The notes beneath the pieces are model-generated. The model worked only from the letters and a program-made list of their open reading frames with translations, had not been told where the DNA came from and did not search any database. 64,000 nucleotides of DNA, from assembly GCF_021655615.1 (NCBI RefSeq), contig NZ_AP025245.1:2046001-2110000 (forward strand). Direction: 5' to 3'. The position numbers and the translations under genes are program-made. Shown here piece after piece: positions 7,923 to 14,810 of this stretch; positions within the stretch are counted from its first letter, which is position 1, and each line of letters starts with the position of its first letter. The DNA is from Acidianus sp. HS-5. Its GTDB lineage: Archaea; Thermoproteota; Thermoprotei_A; Sulfolobales; Sulfolobaceae.

Positions 7923-9320
7923 ATGTCGTTTATGGATTTTCTTGCTGCACTTGGTAAAGATTTACCTGCAGTTAGAAAGCCTAGGCATAAGCCTAATTTA
8001 AATCAGAAAATAATGTGGTCTGTATTAGCAGTTATTATTTACTTGGTAATGGCATCTGTTCCACTTTATGGTATAAAGTCTACTGCTTTTAGCAATTTCC
8101 TAATAGAACAAGTTATTTTTGCATCTACTGCTGGTACTCTTGCTCAATTGGGTATAGGACCAATAATAACCGCAGGTTTAATCATGCAGATATTGGTTGG
8201 GTCTAAATTAATTAATATAGATTTAGGTAATGAGGATGATAGAGCTAAATTTACTGAGGCACAAAAGGGTTTAGCTTTCATATTTATAGTTATAGAGGCA
8301 GCGTTATTTGGATATGTTTTAACTAGGGGTACAGGTATTTCCTCAGCTCAAATTGAGCTAGCTACTATAACAGCTGGACAGTTAATAGTCGCAACATTCT
8401 TCATTTTACTCTTGGACGAGTTGGTGCAAAAAGGTTGGGGATTAGGCTCTGGGGTTAGCTTATTTATATTTGCAGGCGTGATGAAAATAATGTTCTGGTA
8501 TATGTTCGGAATCGTTACTGTGAGTTCTCAAGATCTTCCAGTAGGATTCTTCCCTACCTTAGCCTCATTAGTCATGAGCCATGGTAATTTGCTTAGCATT
8601 GTTGTAAATACCACTAAGCCGTTTGAGCCAGATCTAGTAGGTTTAATATCAACTGTAGCATTAGTAATTCTTATAGTTTATTTAACATCTATAAATATTC
8701 AAATACCTGTTACATCTCAAAAGTTGAGAGGAATAAGAAGAACTATACCACTCAATTTCCTATATGTTAGCAGCATTCCAGTTATATTTGTAAGCGTATT
8801 AGGTGCAGACATTCAATTATTTGCCTCCCTTTCTTCTTACTCTAATTCAACTATAGCTAGAATATTAAATGACATAGCAGCAGCTTTTGAATTTCCACCC
8901 CCAACTTCTAAGATTCCTCATAGTGCATATGCTGTCGTAGTAGATCCGGTAGGAGCTGTTATTTATGCTGTGGTATTTATTACGCTAGGTATATTGTTCG
9001 GTTTAATTTGGGTTGAAGTAGCTGGGTTAGATCCTGCAACTCAAGCTAGACAGTTAGTTGAAGCTGGTATAGAGATTCCAGGTATGAGAAGCAATACTAA
9101 AATGATTGAAGCTATTCTAGCTAAGTATATATATCCTTTAGCATTCTTTAGCTCTGTTATAGTAAGTATAATAGCTGTAGGTGCAACTTTCCTAGGAGTA
9201 TATGGAACAGGAGTTGGAATATTATTAGCAGTAACTATAGCTGTACAATACTACAGCTTATTAGCCTATGAGAGGTCTATTGAAATGTATCCATTATTGA
9301 GAAGATTAGTAGGTGAGTGA
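7923..9320 (+). CDS. secY: Preprotein translocase subunit SecY
   Basis: A 465-residue polytopic membrane protein with about ten hydrophobic helices, the pore subunit of the Sec61/SecYEG channel. An N-terminal amphipathic helix (MDFLAALGKDLPAVRKP) precedes TM1; the plug region follows near residue 60, and the C-terminal loop contains the conserved ARQLVEAGIEIPGMR segment that contacts ribosomes. Its place after L15 and before adenylate kinase is the standard archaeal order. No strong Shine-Dalgarno site is visible in the 15-base gap. Confidence 0.96.
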   Translation: MSFMDFLAALGKDLPAVRKPRHKPNLNQKIMWSVLAVIIYLVMASVPLYGIKSTAFSNFLIEQVIFASTAGTLAQLGIGPIITAGLIMQILVGSKLINIDLGNEDDRAKFTEAQKGLAFIFIVIEAALFGYVLTRGTGISSAQIELATITAGQLIVATFFILLLDELVQKGWGLGSGVSLFIFAGVMKIMFWYMFGIVTVSSQDLPVGFFPTLASLVMSHGNLLSIVVNTTKPFEPDLVGLISTVALVILIVYLTSINIQIPVTSQKLRGIRRTIPLNFLYVSSIPVIFVSVLGADIQLFASLSSYSNSTIARILNDIAAAFEFPPPTSKIPHSAYAVVVDPVGAVIYAVVFITLGILFGLIWVEVAGLDPATQARQLVEAGIEIPGMRSNTKMIEAILAKYIYPLAFFSSVIVSIIAVGATFLGVYGTGVGILLAVTIAVQYYSLLAYERSIEMYPLLRRLVGE

Positions 9321-9321
9321 A

Positions 9322-9909
9322 ATGAAAATGGGTATAGTAACCGGAATACCTGGAGTTGGTAAAACTACTGTATTAAGTAAGGTATCAGAGATTTTATCTT
9401 CTGAAGATAGAAAATATAAAATAATGAACTATGGAGACTACATGTTGAATACTGCTCTTTCTGAAGGTTTTGTTAATAATAGAGACGAAATGAGAAAATT
9501 GCCGTTGTCTAAACAGAGGGAGCTGCAATTAATGGCTGCAAAGAGAATTGTTGAAGACTCTGAAAAATTAGGGGAGAATGGTTTAGCATTTATAGATACT
9601 CATGCTGTTATAAGGACTCCGGCAGGTTATCTTCCTGGATTACCAAAGCATGTTATAGAAATTTTATCTCCTCAAGTAATATTTCTACTTGAGAGTAATC
9701 CTGAAGATATTTTAAATAGGCAACAAAAAGATAAAGGAAGAATTAGATCTGATTATGCAGATATAAGTGTAATTAATGAAACTATAAATTTCGCTAGATA
9801 TGCCGCCATGGCATCTGCAGTATTGGTAGGTGCTTCAGTAAAAATAGTAGTTAATAAGGAAGGCGATCCAAGCATAGCAGCTAAGGAGATAATTTCTTCA
9901 ATGATGTAA
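9322..9909 (+). CDS. adkA: Adenylate kinase, archaeal type
   Basis: A 195-residue archaeal adenylate kinase (AMP + ATP to 2 ADP) of the AdkA class, trimeric in Sulfolobus. The P-loop GIPGVGKT lies at about residues 6-13, and AFIDTHAVIRTPAGYLPGLP is diagnostic of the archaeal form. The start ATG at 9322 comes just after the secY stop; an upstream in-frame codon at 9313 would overlap secY. Co-location with secY is widely conserved. Confidence 0.95.
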   Translation: MKMGIVTGIPGVGKTTVLSKVSEILSSEDRKYKIMNYGDYMLNTALSEGFVNNRDEMRKLPLSKQRELQLMAAKRIVEDSEKLGENGLAFIDTHAVIRTPAGYLPGLPKHVIEILSPQVIFLLESNPEDILNRQQKDKGRIRSDYADISVINETINFARYAAMASAVLVGASVKIVVNKEGDPSIAAKEIISSMM

Positions 9910-9910
9910 G

Positions 9911-10354
9911 ATGGAGATATATCTTTTTTATATAATTCTCTTGTCGTTTTTTTCCAATTTTGTTGTCTATCTTTTTTATAAGTATTATATTAGTAGGAAG
10001 CTAAAATATGTTATAATAAAGTTAAAGGAATATGATAATAGATTAGATAAGATAGTATCGGATAAAAGAAAAGAAAAAGTTCAAAAGAAGATTCAAAATG
10101 AAATAAAGTCGTATAATTCTACAATGTATTTTTATTCCTTTATGCAAACTACATTGTTAATTTTTATTTATTTCATAGATCTATCATTAGTAGTATTCAG
10201 GATAAATTTCAGTTTATTTCTTCCTTATTATATACCAATAATTTCTATTCCATATGAAGGGAAGTATATCATTCCGTACTCATCTTTTATAATATTTATT
10301 TTGTCCTTTGTGCTTTTTACGCCTTTATCATTAAGACGCCCGAAGATTATATAA
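9911..10354 (+). CDS. DUF106/EMC3-like membrane protein (Oxa1/YidC superfamily)
   Basis: A 147-residue protein with one N-terminal transmembrane helix, a charged cytoplasmic coiled-coil hairpin (about residues 30-70, rich in Lys, Glu and Asp) and two further hydrophobic helices. This layout, and its place between adkA and L34e, match the archaeal DUF106 family, which is related to EMC3, TMCO1 and YidC/Oxa1 membrane-protein insertases. Assignment rests on topology and context more than on conserved residues. The ATG follows the adkA stop by one base, so it is likely co-translated with secY-adkA. Confidence 0.75.
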   Translation: MEIYLFYIILLSFFSNFVVYLFYKYYISRKLKYVIIKLKEYDNRLDKIVSDKRKEKVQKKIQNEIKSYNSTMYFYSFMQTTLLIFIYFIDLSLVVFRINFSLFLPYYIPIISIPYEGKYIIPYSSFIIFILSFVLFTPLSLRRPKII

Positions 10355-10384
10355 ATTAAAGATATATTTTCTTATTGAGAAGCA

Positions 10385-10648
10385 ATGCCTAAGCCTCAGT
10401 TTAGGTCTAGGTCTTATAGAAGAATACACGTTAAAACTCCAAGCGGGAAATCTAAGATTCATTTTGAAAAGAAAAAGAATAAAATAGCTCACTGTTCAAA
10501 ATGTGGGAATCCTCTAAATGGAGTAAAAATCAACAAGGTTTACTTATTCTCACTATCTGAAAAAAGACCTGAGAGACCTTTTGGCGGGTATTTGTGCCAT
10601 AAATGCCTAGAGGATTTGATTAAGATGAGCGTGAGAGGAATATCATGA
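10385..10648 (+). CDS. rpl34e: Ribosomal protein L34e
   Basis: An 87-residue archaeal/eukaryotic ribosomal protein. The basic N-terminus MPKPQFRSRSYRRI and the zinc motif CSKCGNPL followed by CHKC are typical. An AT-rich stretch about 28 bases upstream could be a TATA box giving a near-leaderless transcript, separate from the secY operon. Its stop overlaps the cmk start (ATGA). Confidence 0.93.
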   Translation: MPKPQFRSRSYRRIHVKTPSGKSKIHFEKKKNKIAHCSKCGNPLNGVKINKVYLFSLSEKRPERPFGGYLCHKCLEDLIKMSVRGIS

Positions 10649-11175
10649 TTATTGTTATAAGTGGGCCTTCTGGTAGTGGAAAAACTACTGTTGCAAAAAT
10701 TTTATCTGATAAACTTAAGCTTAGGTTTGTATCTGCAGGGCAATTATTTAGGGAAATGGCTGCAAACTCAGGAAAAGATATAATAGAGATGAACAAATCC
10801 GCTGAAAAAAAATTCGATATAGATAGACTTATAGATAAGAGAATTCTAGATGAAGCAGAGAAAGGGAATGTAATTATAGAATCTCATATAGCTGGATGGT
10901 TGCTTAGTGGAATTTCAGATTATACAATATATTTATGGGCTAACATTGAGGAAAGAGCTAAAAGAATATCAATTAGAGATAAAATTTCGTACGAAGAGGC
11001 TTTAATCAAAATCATGGAAAGAGAACAAAGTCATTATTTTAGGTTTTGGAAATATTATGGAATAGATCTCTTGGATTTAACTCCATTTGATATTGTGATA
11101 AATACTTCTAATTTGGACATTAGCAGAATAGTAAATATTATTCTTACGTACATAGGTAAGAACACTTTCAGTTAG
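10645..11175 (+). CDS. cmk: Cytidylate kinase
   Basis: A 176-residue P-loop NMP kinase of the archaeal Cmk type, phosphorylating CMP/dCMP. The Walker A GPSGSGKTT is at residues 7-15, followed by LRFVSAGQLFREMA and, in the lid region, ANIEERAKRISIRDKIS. It overlaps the L34e stop by four bases. The L34e-cmk pair is conserved in archaea. Confidence 0.92.
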   Translation: MIIVISGPSGSGKTTVAKILSDKLKLRFVSAGQLFREMAANSGKDIIEMNKSAEKKFDIDRLIDKRILDEAEKGNVIIESHIAGWLLSGISDYTIYLWANIEERAKRISIRDKISYEEALIKIMEREQSHYFRFWKYYGIDLLDLTPFDIVINTSNLDISRIVNIILTYIGKNTFS

Positions 11176-11216
11176 GTCTCTTAGCTTTAATACTCATTCC
11201 ATAGATTAGATCAGGA

Positions 11217-11453
11217 ATGTCAGGTATAGAGACTTTAATAAGTAATTTAACAACCCAAATAACTGAAGTTGCATGGAGCGCGTTTATATTATCATGGGCA
11301 ATAGGCTGGGCTTTAAGAGGTTCGCCTATTCCAATATTTAGGGTAAAACGAGGAGGTCAAGATATTATAGAGGATGCAATAATAGCTGCATTTTGGTTAG
11401 CTATAGGTAGCACTGTATTTAGCTTAATTTCGTATCTGGCATCTCAAGTATGA
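11217..11453 (+). CDS. cedA1: CedA1, small membrane subunit of the crenarchaeal DNA importer
   Basis: A 78-residue protein with two hydrophobic segments (about residues 15-33 and 53-75) joined by a short basic loop PIPIFRVKRGGQDII at residues 37-51. Size, topology and position directly before a 262-residue polytopic protein match CedA1 of the crenarchaeal exchange-of-DNA (Ced) system. Recent work relates CedA1 to conjugative pilins, so it may form an envelope-spanning filament or channel. It starts about 40 bases after cmk and has its own AT-rich promoter-like stretch near 11184-11193. Assignment rests on recalled family features and gene order. Confidence 0.85.
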   Translation: MSGIETLISNLTTQITEVAWSAFILSWAIGWALRGSPIPIFRVKRGGQDIIEDAIIAAFWLAIGSTVFSLISYLASQV

Positions 11454-11463
11454 GGTGATGTAA

Positions 11464-12252
11464 TTGTTTAGCATAGGCGAAATGTTATTTCTTGCTTCTT
11501 CACTAGGGGCATTAACTTATTTCCTTGGAACATTGATTATGGGTCTACCTGTACCAGTGTATGGTGTAAAAAGATGGGGACCAAAATTAATATTAGATGG
11601 ATTATATGTTACAGCATTAGTTAACGCATATGGAAGTATCTTATCATTATCTTATATTATTCAATCATATCTAGGTGCTACATGGTGTAGTTTTTTCAAA
11701 TGGGTATGTTGTTTAATAGTTCAAGAAATAGCACTAAATACGTTCTTGAGGACACTATATGGAATAATAGCTGTGGCAAGTGGACCTGCCGCTGGAGTAT
11801 TATTATCGCAAGTAGGTGTACTTTTCTCTATATTTGGGAGCTTAATTACCACTTCAGAAACTTTACTTATAATTGCTAGAATAGTCTATGACTATTCTCA
11901 AGTATTAGTTGCTTTAGGAATATTATTAATTTCTATACCATTTAGAGTAGGTAGAGGAGTAGGTGGGTCACTTATAGGTTTTTCTATAGTATTTTATGCA
12001 GGTCTACCTTATTTACCAAATTTCTTAACTTCCTTAGGAGTTAACATTCTCCAGAATTTAAACAGTATACCCAATAATAAAGCATGTTGCATTATAGTAT
12101 ATCTCATTACTAAGGTAGTTCCTGTGTTTATTGAAGGAACTATAGTACTTCCCATTGCATATCTAGTTATACTTGGTGGAATTTCAATAGGGGTAGGTGC
12201 GGCAATAAGTGGATATTCGTCTAGGTTGCCCATTCCAATAGAGATCTTTTAG
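11464..12252 (+). CDS. cedA: CedA, polytopic membrane subunit of the crenarchaeal DNA importer
   Basis: A 262-residue protein with six to seven predicted transmembrane helices and no soluble domain, matching CedA, the core membrane protein for DNA uptake between UV-stressed Sulfolobales cells. The loop after the first helix, LPVPVYGVKRWGPKLI (residues 28-43), closely resembles the CedA1 loop, and a third variant IPFRVGRGVGGSLI occurs at residues 158-171. Cysteine pairs appear in WVCCLIV and NKACCII. It lies ten bases after cedA1 with GAGGTGATG upstream and ten bases before cedA2. Confidence 0.87.
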   Translation: MFSIGEMLFLASSLGALTYFLGTLIMGLPVPVYGVKRWGPKLILDGLYVTALVNAYGSILSLSYIIQSYLGATWCSFFKWVCCLIVQEIALNTFLRTLYGIIAVASGPAAGVLLSQVGVLFSIFGSLITTSETLLIIARIVYDYSQVLVALGILLISIPFRVGRGVGGSLIGFSIVFYAGLPYLPNFLTSLGVNILQNLNSIPNNKACCIIVYLITKVVPVFIEGTIVLPIAYLVILGGISIGVGAAISGYSSRLPIPIEIF

Positions 12253-12262
12253 GTGAAGTAAT

Positions 12263-12421
12263 ATGAAAAGTAGGGATATACTGCTTTTACTTCTTATAAT
12301 TAATTCTATAATAGTTTATTGTTTTACAAAAAATATATTATATTCCATTATGGATATTCTTTTGGCAGCGGGTATATATTCTGTTAATTATATTATCTCG
12401 AGGAAGTTTGCTGAGCAGTAG
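12263..12421 (+). CDS. cedA2: CedA2, small membrane subunit of the Ced DNA importer
   Basis: A 52-residue protein with ATG at 12263 and TAG at 12419-12421. It has two hydrophobic stretches, about residues 5-18 and 24-43, and a basic C-terminus (ISRKFAEQ). A two-helix protein directly downstream of cedA is the expected position and size of CedA2. AGGTGAAG at 12251-12258 is a good Shine-Dalgarno site five bases before the start. A pyrimidine-rich tract follows. Confidence 0.8.
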   Translation: MKSRDILLLLLIINSIIVYCFTKNILYSIMDILLAAGIYSVNYIISRKFAEQ

Positions 12422-12425
12422 TTCC

Positions 12426-12450
12426 TCTTTTTTCTTTCCTTATTTCTTTT
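12426..12450 (+). terminator. T-rich tract after cedA2
   Basis: A run of thymines broken only by cytosines begins five bases after the cedA2 stop. Archaeal RNA polymerase terminates at T-rich stretches without a required hairpin. The next gene, archease, has its own TTTAAA box near 12514-12520, which supports a transcription break here. Confidence 0.45.
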
Positions 12451-12529
12451 GTCATAAATAAGGTAGTTTTTTGTCTTCCACCCATTTTAATCAATAACGT
12501 TAAATTCTACTAAGTTTAAAAGTGTTTTT

Positions 12530-12949
12530 ATGAAGAAATTTGAGTTCTTTGATAATACAGCAGACGTGGGAATAAGAGCTTATGGCGAAACACTTGAAGA
12601 AGCCTTTGAAAATTCTGCTTTAGCAGTTTTTGAAGTAATGACTGATACCTCTAAAGTAGATCCTAGGGAGGAGAGAAAGATAAGTATAGATGGAACTGAT
12701 TTAGAAAACTTATTATATAGGTGGATAGAATCTCTTTTAGTTTTTTATGATTCAGAATTAATGTTATTTAGTAAATTCAAAGTAAAGATAGACCAGAATA
12801 ATATGAGGTTAGAAGGAGAGGCTTGGGGGGAGAAATTTAATGAAGAAAAGCATGAAAGAAGAACGTTAGTTAAAGCAATGACTTATAGTTTAATGTCAAT
12901 CAATAAGCAAGGAAATATGTACGAGATAACTTTTGTAGTTGATATTTAA
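12530..12949 (+). CDS. Archease (RtcB RNA ligase activator)
   Basis: A 139-residue protein beginning with the archease signature FDNTADVGIRAYGETLEEAF and ending in FVVDI, whose acidic residues bind metal in the family. Archease stimulates guanylylation and turnover of the tRNA ligase RtcB. That fits a genome with intron-containing tRNA genes such as tRNA-Lys at 27 kb. A TTTAAA box about 12-18 bases upstream suggests a leaderless transcript. The 3' end overlaps the convergent gene by four bases. Confidence 0.92.
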   Translation: MKKFEFFDNTADVGIRAYGETLEEAFENSALAVFEVMTDTSKVDPREERKISIDGTDLENLLYRWIESLLVFYDSELMLFSKFKVKIDQNNMRLEGEAWGEKFNEEKHERRTLVKAMTYSLMSINKQGNMYEITFVVDI

Positions 12950-13263
12950 TTGTTATCAACCATTATCTTTCTTAGTATACTCTCGTCATTAACATTAATT
13001 AATTCAATTTTATCTGTTTTTTGTATATCCTTATTACATAATTTCAAGTTAGTCAATAAAAATATTTTTTCAAATGAAAGATTATTGAGTTTTTTAGATG
13101 CATAATCAATAATTTTATCTCCTTTATAGCAATTGTTTTCCCAATCATAAAGGGATATAGGTATATGTAATATTTCATTTAATATATAAACATCCTTTTT
13201 ATCTTGAAAATACATTATCTTATTTATATCTATCTTATTTAGAAATACTATAAGTGTTTTCAT
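12946..13263 (-). CDS. Hypothetical protein, 105 residues
   Basis: I do not recognise this protein. It starts MKTLIVFLNKIDINKI, has no membrane segment or obvious motif, and is rich in Lys, Asp and Ile with three cysteines. It is convergent with archease (four-base overlap). The region just upstream of its ATG is the GC-rich foldable element at 13266-13334, which could be its 5' leader. Codon use resembles its neighbours. Confidence 0.6.
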   Translation of the reverse strand: MKTLIVFLNKIDINKIMYFQDKKDVYILNEILHIPISLYDWENNCYKGDKIIDYASKKLNNLSFEKIFLLTNLKLCNKDIQKTDKIELINVNDESILRKIMVDNN

Positions 13264-13265
13264 GT

Positions 13266-13334
13266 TGGGGTCTCTGGAGACCCTATATCATTGACCCCTA
13301 ATAAAGGGTTCTCCTAGGGTGTCGCCAGACCCCA
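13266..13334. other. GC-rich element with nested inverted repeats
   Basis: Three helices can nest: an 8-bp outer stem (13266-13273 with 13327-13334, TGGGGTCT/AGACCCCA), a 6-bp middle stem (13280-13285 with 13315-13320) and a short inner stem (13293-13297 with 13306-13310). Two other pairings compete: a 7-bp hairpin GGGTCTC/GAGACCC at 13268-13283 and GGAGACCC at 13276-13283 with 13306-13314. It lies between a minus-strand start codon and the tRNA-Phe promoter. It could be a structured RNA, a leader or a mobile-element remnant; function is unknown. Confidence 0.5.
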
Positions 13335-13356
13335 TTAAGTAATTATCATAGAAAGA

Positions 13357-13364
13357 TTTAAGTT
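13357..13364 (+). promoter_or_regulatory. TATA box of tRNA-Phe
   Basis: TTTAAGTT is centred about 27 bases upstream of the first tRNA base at 13387, the spacing expected for an archaeal TATA box when transcription starts at the mature 5' end. Confidence 0.6.
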
Positions 13365-13386
13365 TGAAGATATGAAAAAATATATT

Positions 13387-13460
13387 GCCGCCGTAGCTCA
13401 GCGCGGGAGAGCGCCCGGCTGAAGACCGGGTTGTCCGGGGTTCAAATCCCCGCGGCGGCA
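13387..13460 (+). tRNA. tRNA-Phe (GAA)
   Basis: A 74-base tRNA with acceptor GCCGCCG/CGGCGGC, D arm GCTC-GAGC, anticodon stem CCGGC/ACCGGG region with loop CTGAAGA (anticodon GAA), and T arm GGGG-TTCAAAT-CCCC. There is no intron. The discriminator base is A, and CCA is not encoded. A small hairpin TGGGG-GATA-CCCCA at 13464-13477 follows directly. Confidence 0.97.
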
Positions 13461-13541
13461 CTCTGGGGGATACCCCATACCCCTACTGCTAATATAAAAT
13501 TCCACTATCTTATCTAAGGGGCCTATGTAAGTTTCCTTTAC

Positions 13542-13772
13542 GTGGTTGTCTTTGTTCTTCTCTATGGAGTAAACATAATACTTCTTTCCTCTCTGACGTA
13601 TTTTTATATTGCCCGGCTGAGAAAACTCTATAACCCATATTTAATCTATGCCCCTTTTTCATCATATAAGCTTTTAAGTATGGGGCTATTGCCCTACTCG
13701 GTCGTGGAGTTGAAAGGTAGTGGCAAAGATTCCTTAGTTGTTGTAAAAATTGGATTTCGGAAACTATTGTAA
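13542..13772 (+). CDS. Possible small membrane protein in the inter-tRNA island
   Basis: An open frame of 76 codons with GTG start; the frame is open only from just downstream of a TAA near 13520. The N-terminal third is hydrophobic (FVLLYGVNIILLSSLTYFYI), followed by a polar part with LRKLYNPYLIYAPF and ending in KIGFRKLL. It has no recognisable family and no ribosome-binding site. It may be a viral or plasmid-type small membrane protein, a decayed gene, or chance. Confidence 0.3.
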   Translation: MVVFVLLYGVNIILLSSLTYFYIARLRKLYNPYLIYAPFSSYKLLSMGLLPYSVVELKGSGKDSLVVVKIGFRKLL

Positions 13773-13901
13773 ATGATAAAAACTCAATAAATCATGGGGC
13801 TTAGGTATGGCATGGGAAGTCGTTAGATAAATACGATTAATCTTTGTAAGAATATCTAAAATAGACCATTAATATAGCAATAATATCACGTTTGTGACTA
13901 C

Positions 13902-13998
13902 TTATGTAACGTAATCACGATTCTCTGTCTATTTTTACCCCTATTATTTTTGGTTTCTACAGAGGAGAGGTAGAAAAAATCGTGATTACGTTACATAA
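13902..13998. repeat. Perfect 20-bp inverted repeat enclosing 57 bases
   Basis: The left arm 13902-13921 (TTATGTAACGTAATCACGAT) and the right arm 13979-13998 are exact reverse complements. Inside, CTCTGT at 13923-13928 pairs with ACAGAG at 13959-13964, so the whole 97-base unit can fold into a long hairpin. No coding frame fits inside. The size is that of a very small MITE-like or solo-element remnant, or of a hairpin recognised by a replication or processing enzyme. No target-site duplication is evident. Confidence 0.7.
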
Positions 13999-14051
13999 AT
14001 TGGTAATGATAGTTGAAAAACTGAATTTCAAAAAATTGGAAAAAGCCATGT

Positions 14052-14267
14052 TTAACTGATATCAATTTCATATACGTCTACTCCTCTTTGATAGCAGAAC
14101 CTCTTCTTCAGACAATAGTCTACAAATTTTTGGGCCTTATCCCGGTCTCCAAAGTCTTGGACTATTTCCCATAACTCTTTTTTGGCGTGGTTGTTCTCCT
14201 TATAATCATAATATAATGAGATTGGACAATGGAAAGCATCGCAGATAAAAATTTGAGTATTATATTT
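14052..14267 (-). pseudogene. Remnant of a protein-coding gene (C-terminal 71 codons)
   Basis: The minus strand carries 71 open codons with clearly protein-like composition, ending ...RGVDVYEIDIS and including CDAFHCPISLYYDYKENN and KKELWEIVQDFGDRDKAQ. The frame is closed upstream by a TAA at about 14268-14270 and has no ATG, GTG or TTG at a sensible place, so the 5' part of the gene appears lost. I do not recognise the family. Together with the inverted repeat and the sparse coding it suggests a decayed insertion between the two tRNA genes. Confidence 0.45.
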
Positions 14268-14327
14268 TTATGGAAAAGAAAAAGACAAATATTATAAACC
14301 GTGATAAGAAGGAAACTTACGTATATT

Positions 14328-14339
14328 CCTTAATTAAGG
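14328..14339. repeat. 12-bp perfect palindrome flanked by a short direct repeat
   Basis: CCTTAATTAAGG is a perfect palindrome. It is flanked by GGAAACTTACG at 14311-14321 and GGAACTTACG at 14344-14353, a near-identical direct repeat. It lies about 50 bases from the 3' end of tRNA-Val. It could be a protein-binding site or the scar of an insertion. Confidence 0.4.
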
Positions 14340-14386
14340 TGACGGAACTTACGAAAAATTAAAAGAAAGTAAGATGACCCCCACAG

Positions 14387-14461
14387 TGGGCCCAGCGGGA
14401 TTTGAACCCGCGATCACTGCCGTGTGAGGGCAGCGTCCTAACCAGGCTAGACTATGGGCCC
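14387..14461 (-). tRNA. tRNA-Val (CAC)
   Basis: Read on the minus strand this is a 75-base tRNA: acceptor GGGCCCA/TGGGCCC with discriminator A, anticodon stem CTGCC/GGCAG, loop CTCACAC (anticodon CAC), and T arm GCGGG-TTCAAAT-CCCGC. There is no intron and no encoded CCA. An AT-rich TATA-like stretch at 14479-14490 lies about 26 bases upstream. Confidence 0.97.
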
Positions 14462-14478
14462 ATTTAACAATATTAGGC

Positions 14479-14490
14479 TATAAATAAAAA
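14479..14490 (-). promoter_or_regulatory. TATA-like box of tRNA-Val
   Basis: On the minus strand this reads TTTTTATTTATA and is centred about 24-26 bases before the tRNA-Val 5' end at 14461. Confidence 0.5.
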
Positions 14491-14492
14491 AT

Positions 14493-14810
14493 TTAAGTTA
14501 CTTCTTCTGGGACTTCTATAAGAATTACATAAACATCTTTCATATCAGCTAAATCTGGATCCACGTCTATAGCTTTTAATCTGTCTTCCACATTATTCAT
14601 ATGGAGAATAGAAATTTTGAAATCTGGATATAGTTTTTTTGCCTCATTATATGATTTTTTGGCGCAATTTTCATCTTGTTGAATATCGAAGATTCCCGCT
14701 GATTCTAGTATTGTTGAACCATAAATGGATCTCATGCAGTAATATTGAATTTTAAGTTTTTTATATGCTTCCTTAACTGAAGTTATAATATTGAGATAAC
14801 ATGCCTTCAA
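14493..14810 (-). CDS. Hypothetical protein, up to 105 residues
   Basis: I do not recognise this acidic protein. The longest form starts at TTG 14810 (MKACYLNIITSVKEAYKKLK) and would overlap the divergent gene's start by ten bases. An ATG at 14735 gives an 80-residue form (MRSIYGSTILESAG) and leaves room for promoters. The longer N-terminus looks protein-like, so the start is undecided. The C-terminal part DPDLADMKDVYVILIEVPEE is probably a beta-strand edge. Confidence 0.6.
   Translation of the reverse strand: MKACYLNIITSVKEAYKKLKIQYYCMRSIYGSTILESAGIFDIQQDENCAKKSYNEAKKLYPDFKISILHMNNVEDRLKAIDVDPDLADMKDVYVILIEVPEEVT

Noticed and set aside
13461..14386. Integrated virus or plasmid with tRNA attachment repeats
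   Set aside because: I looked for a second copy of the tRNA-Phe or tRNA-Val 3' half to mark attL/attR and found none, nor any integrase gene. The island is at most a decayed insertion.
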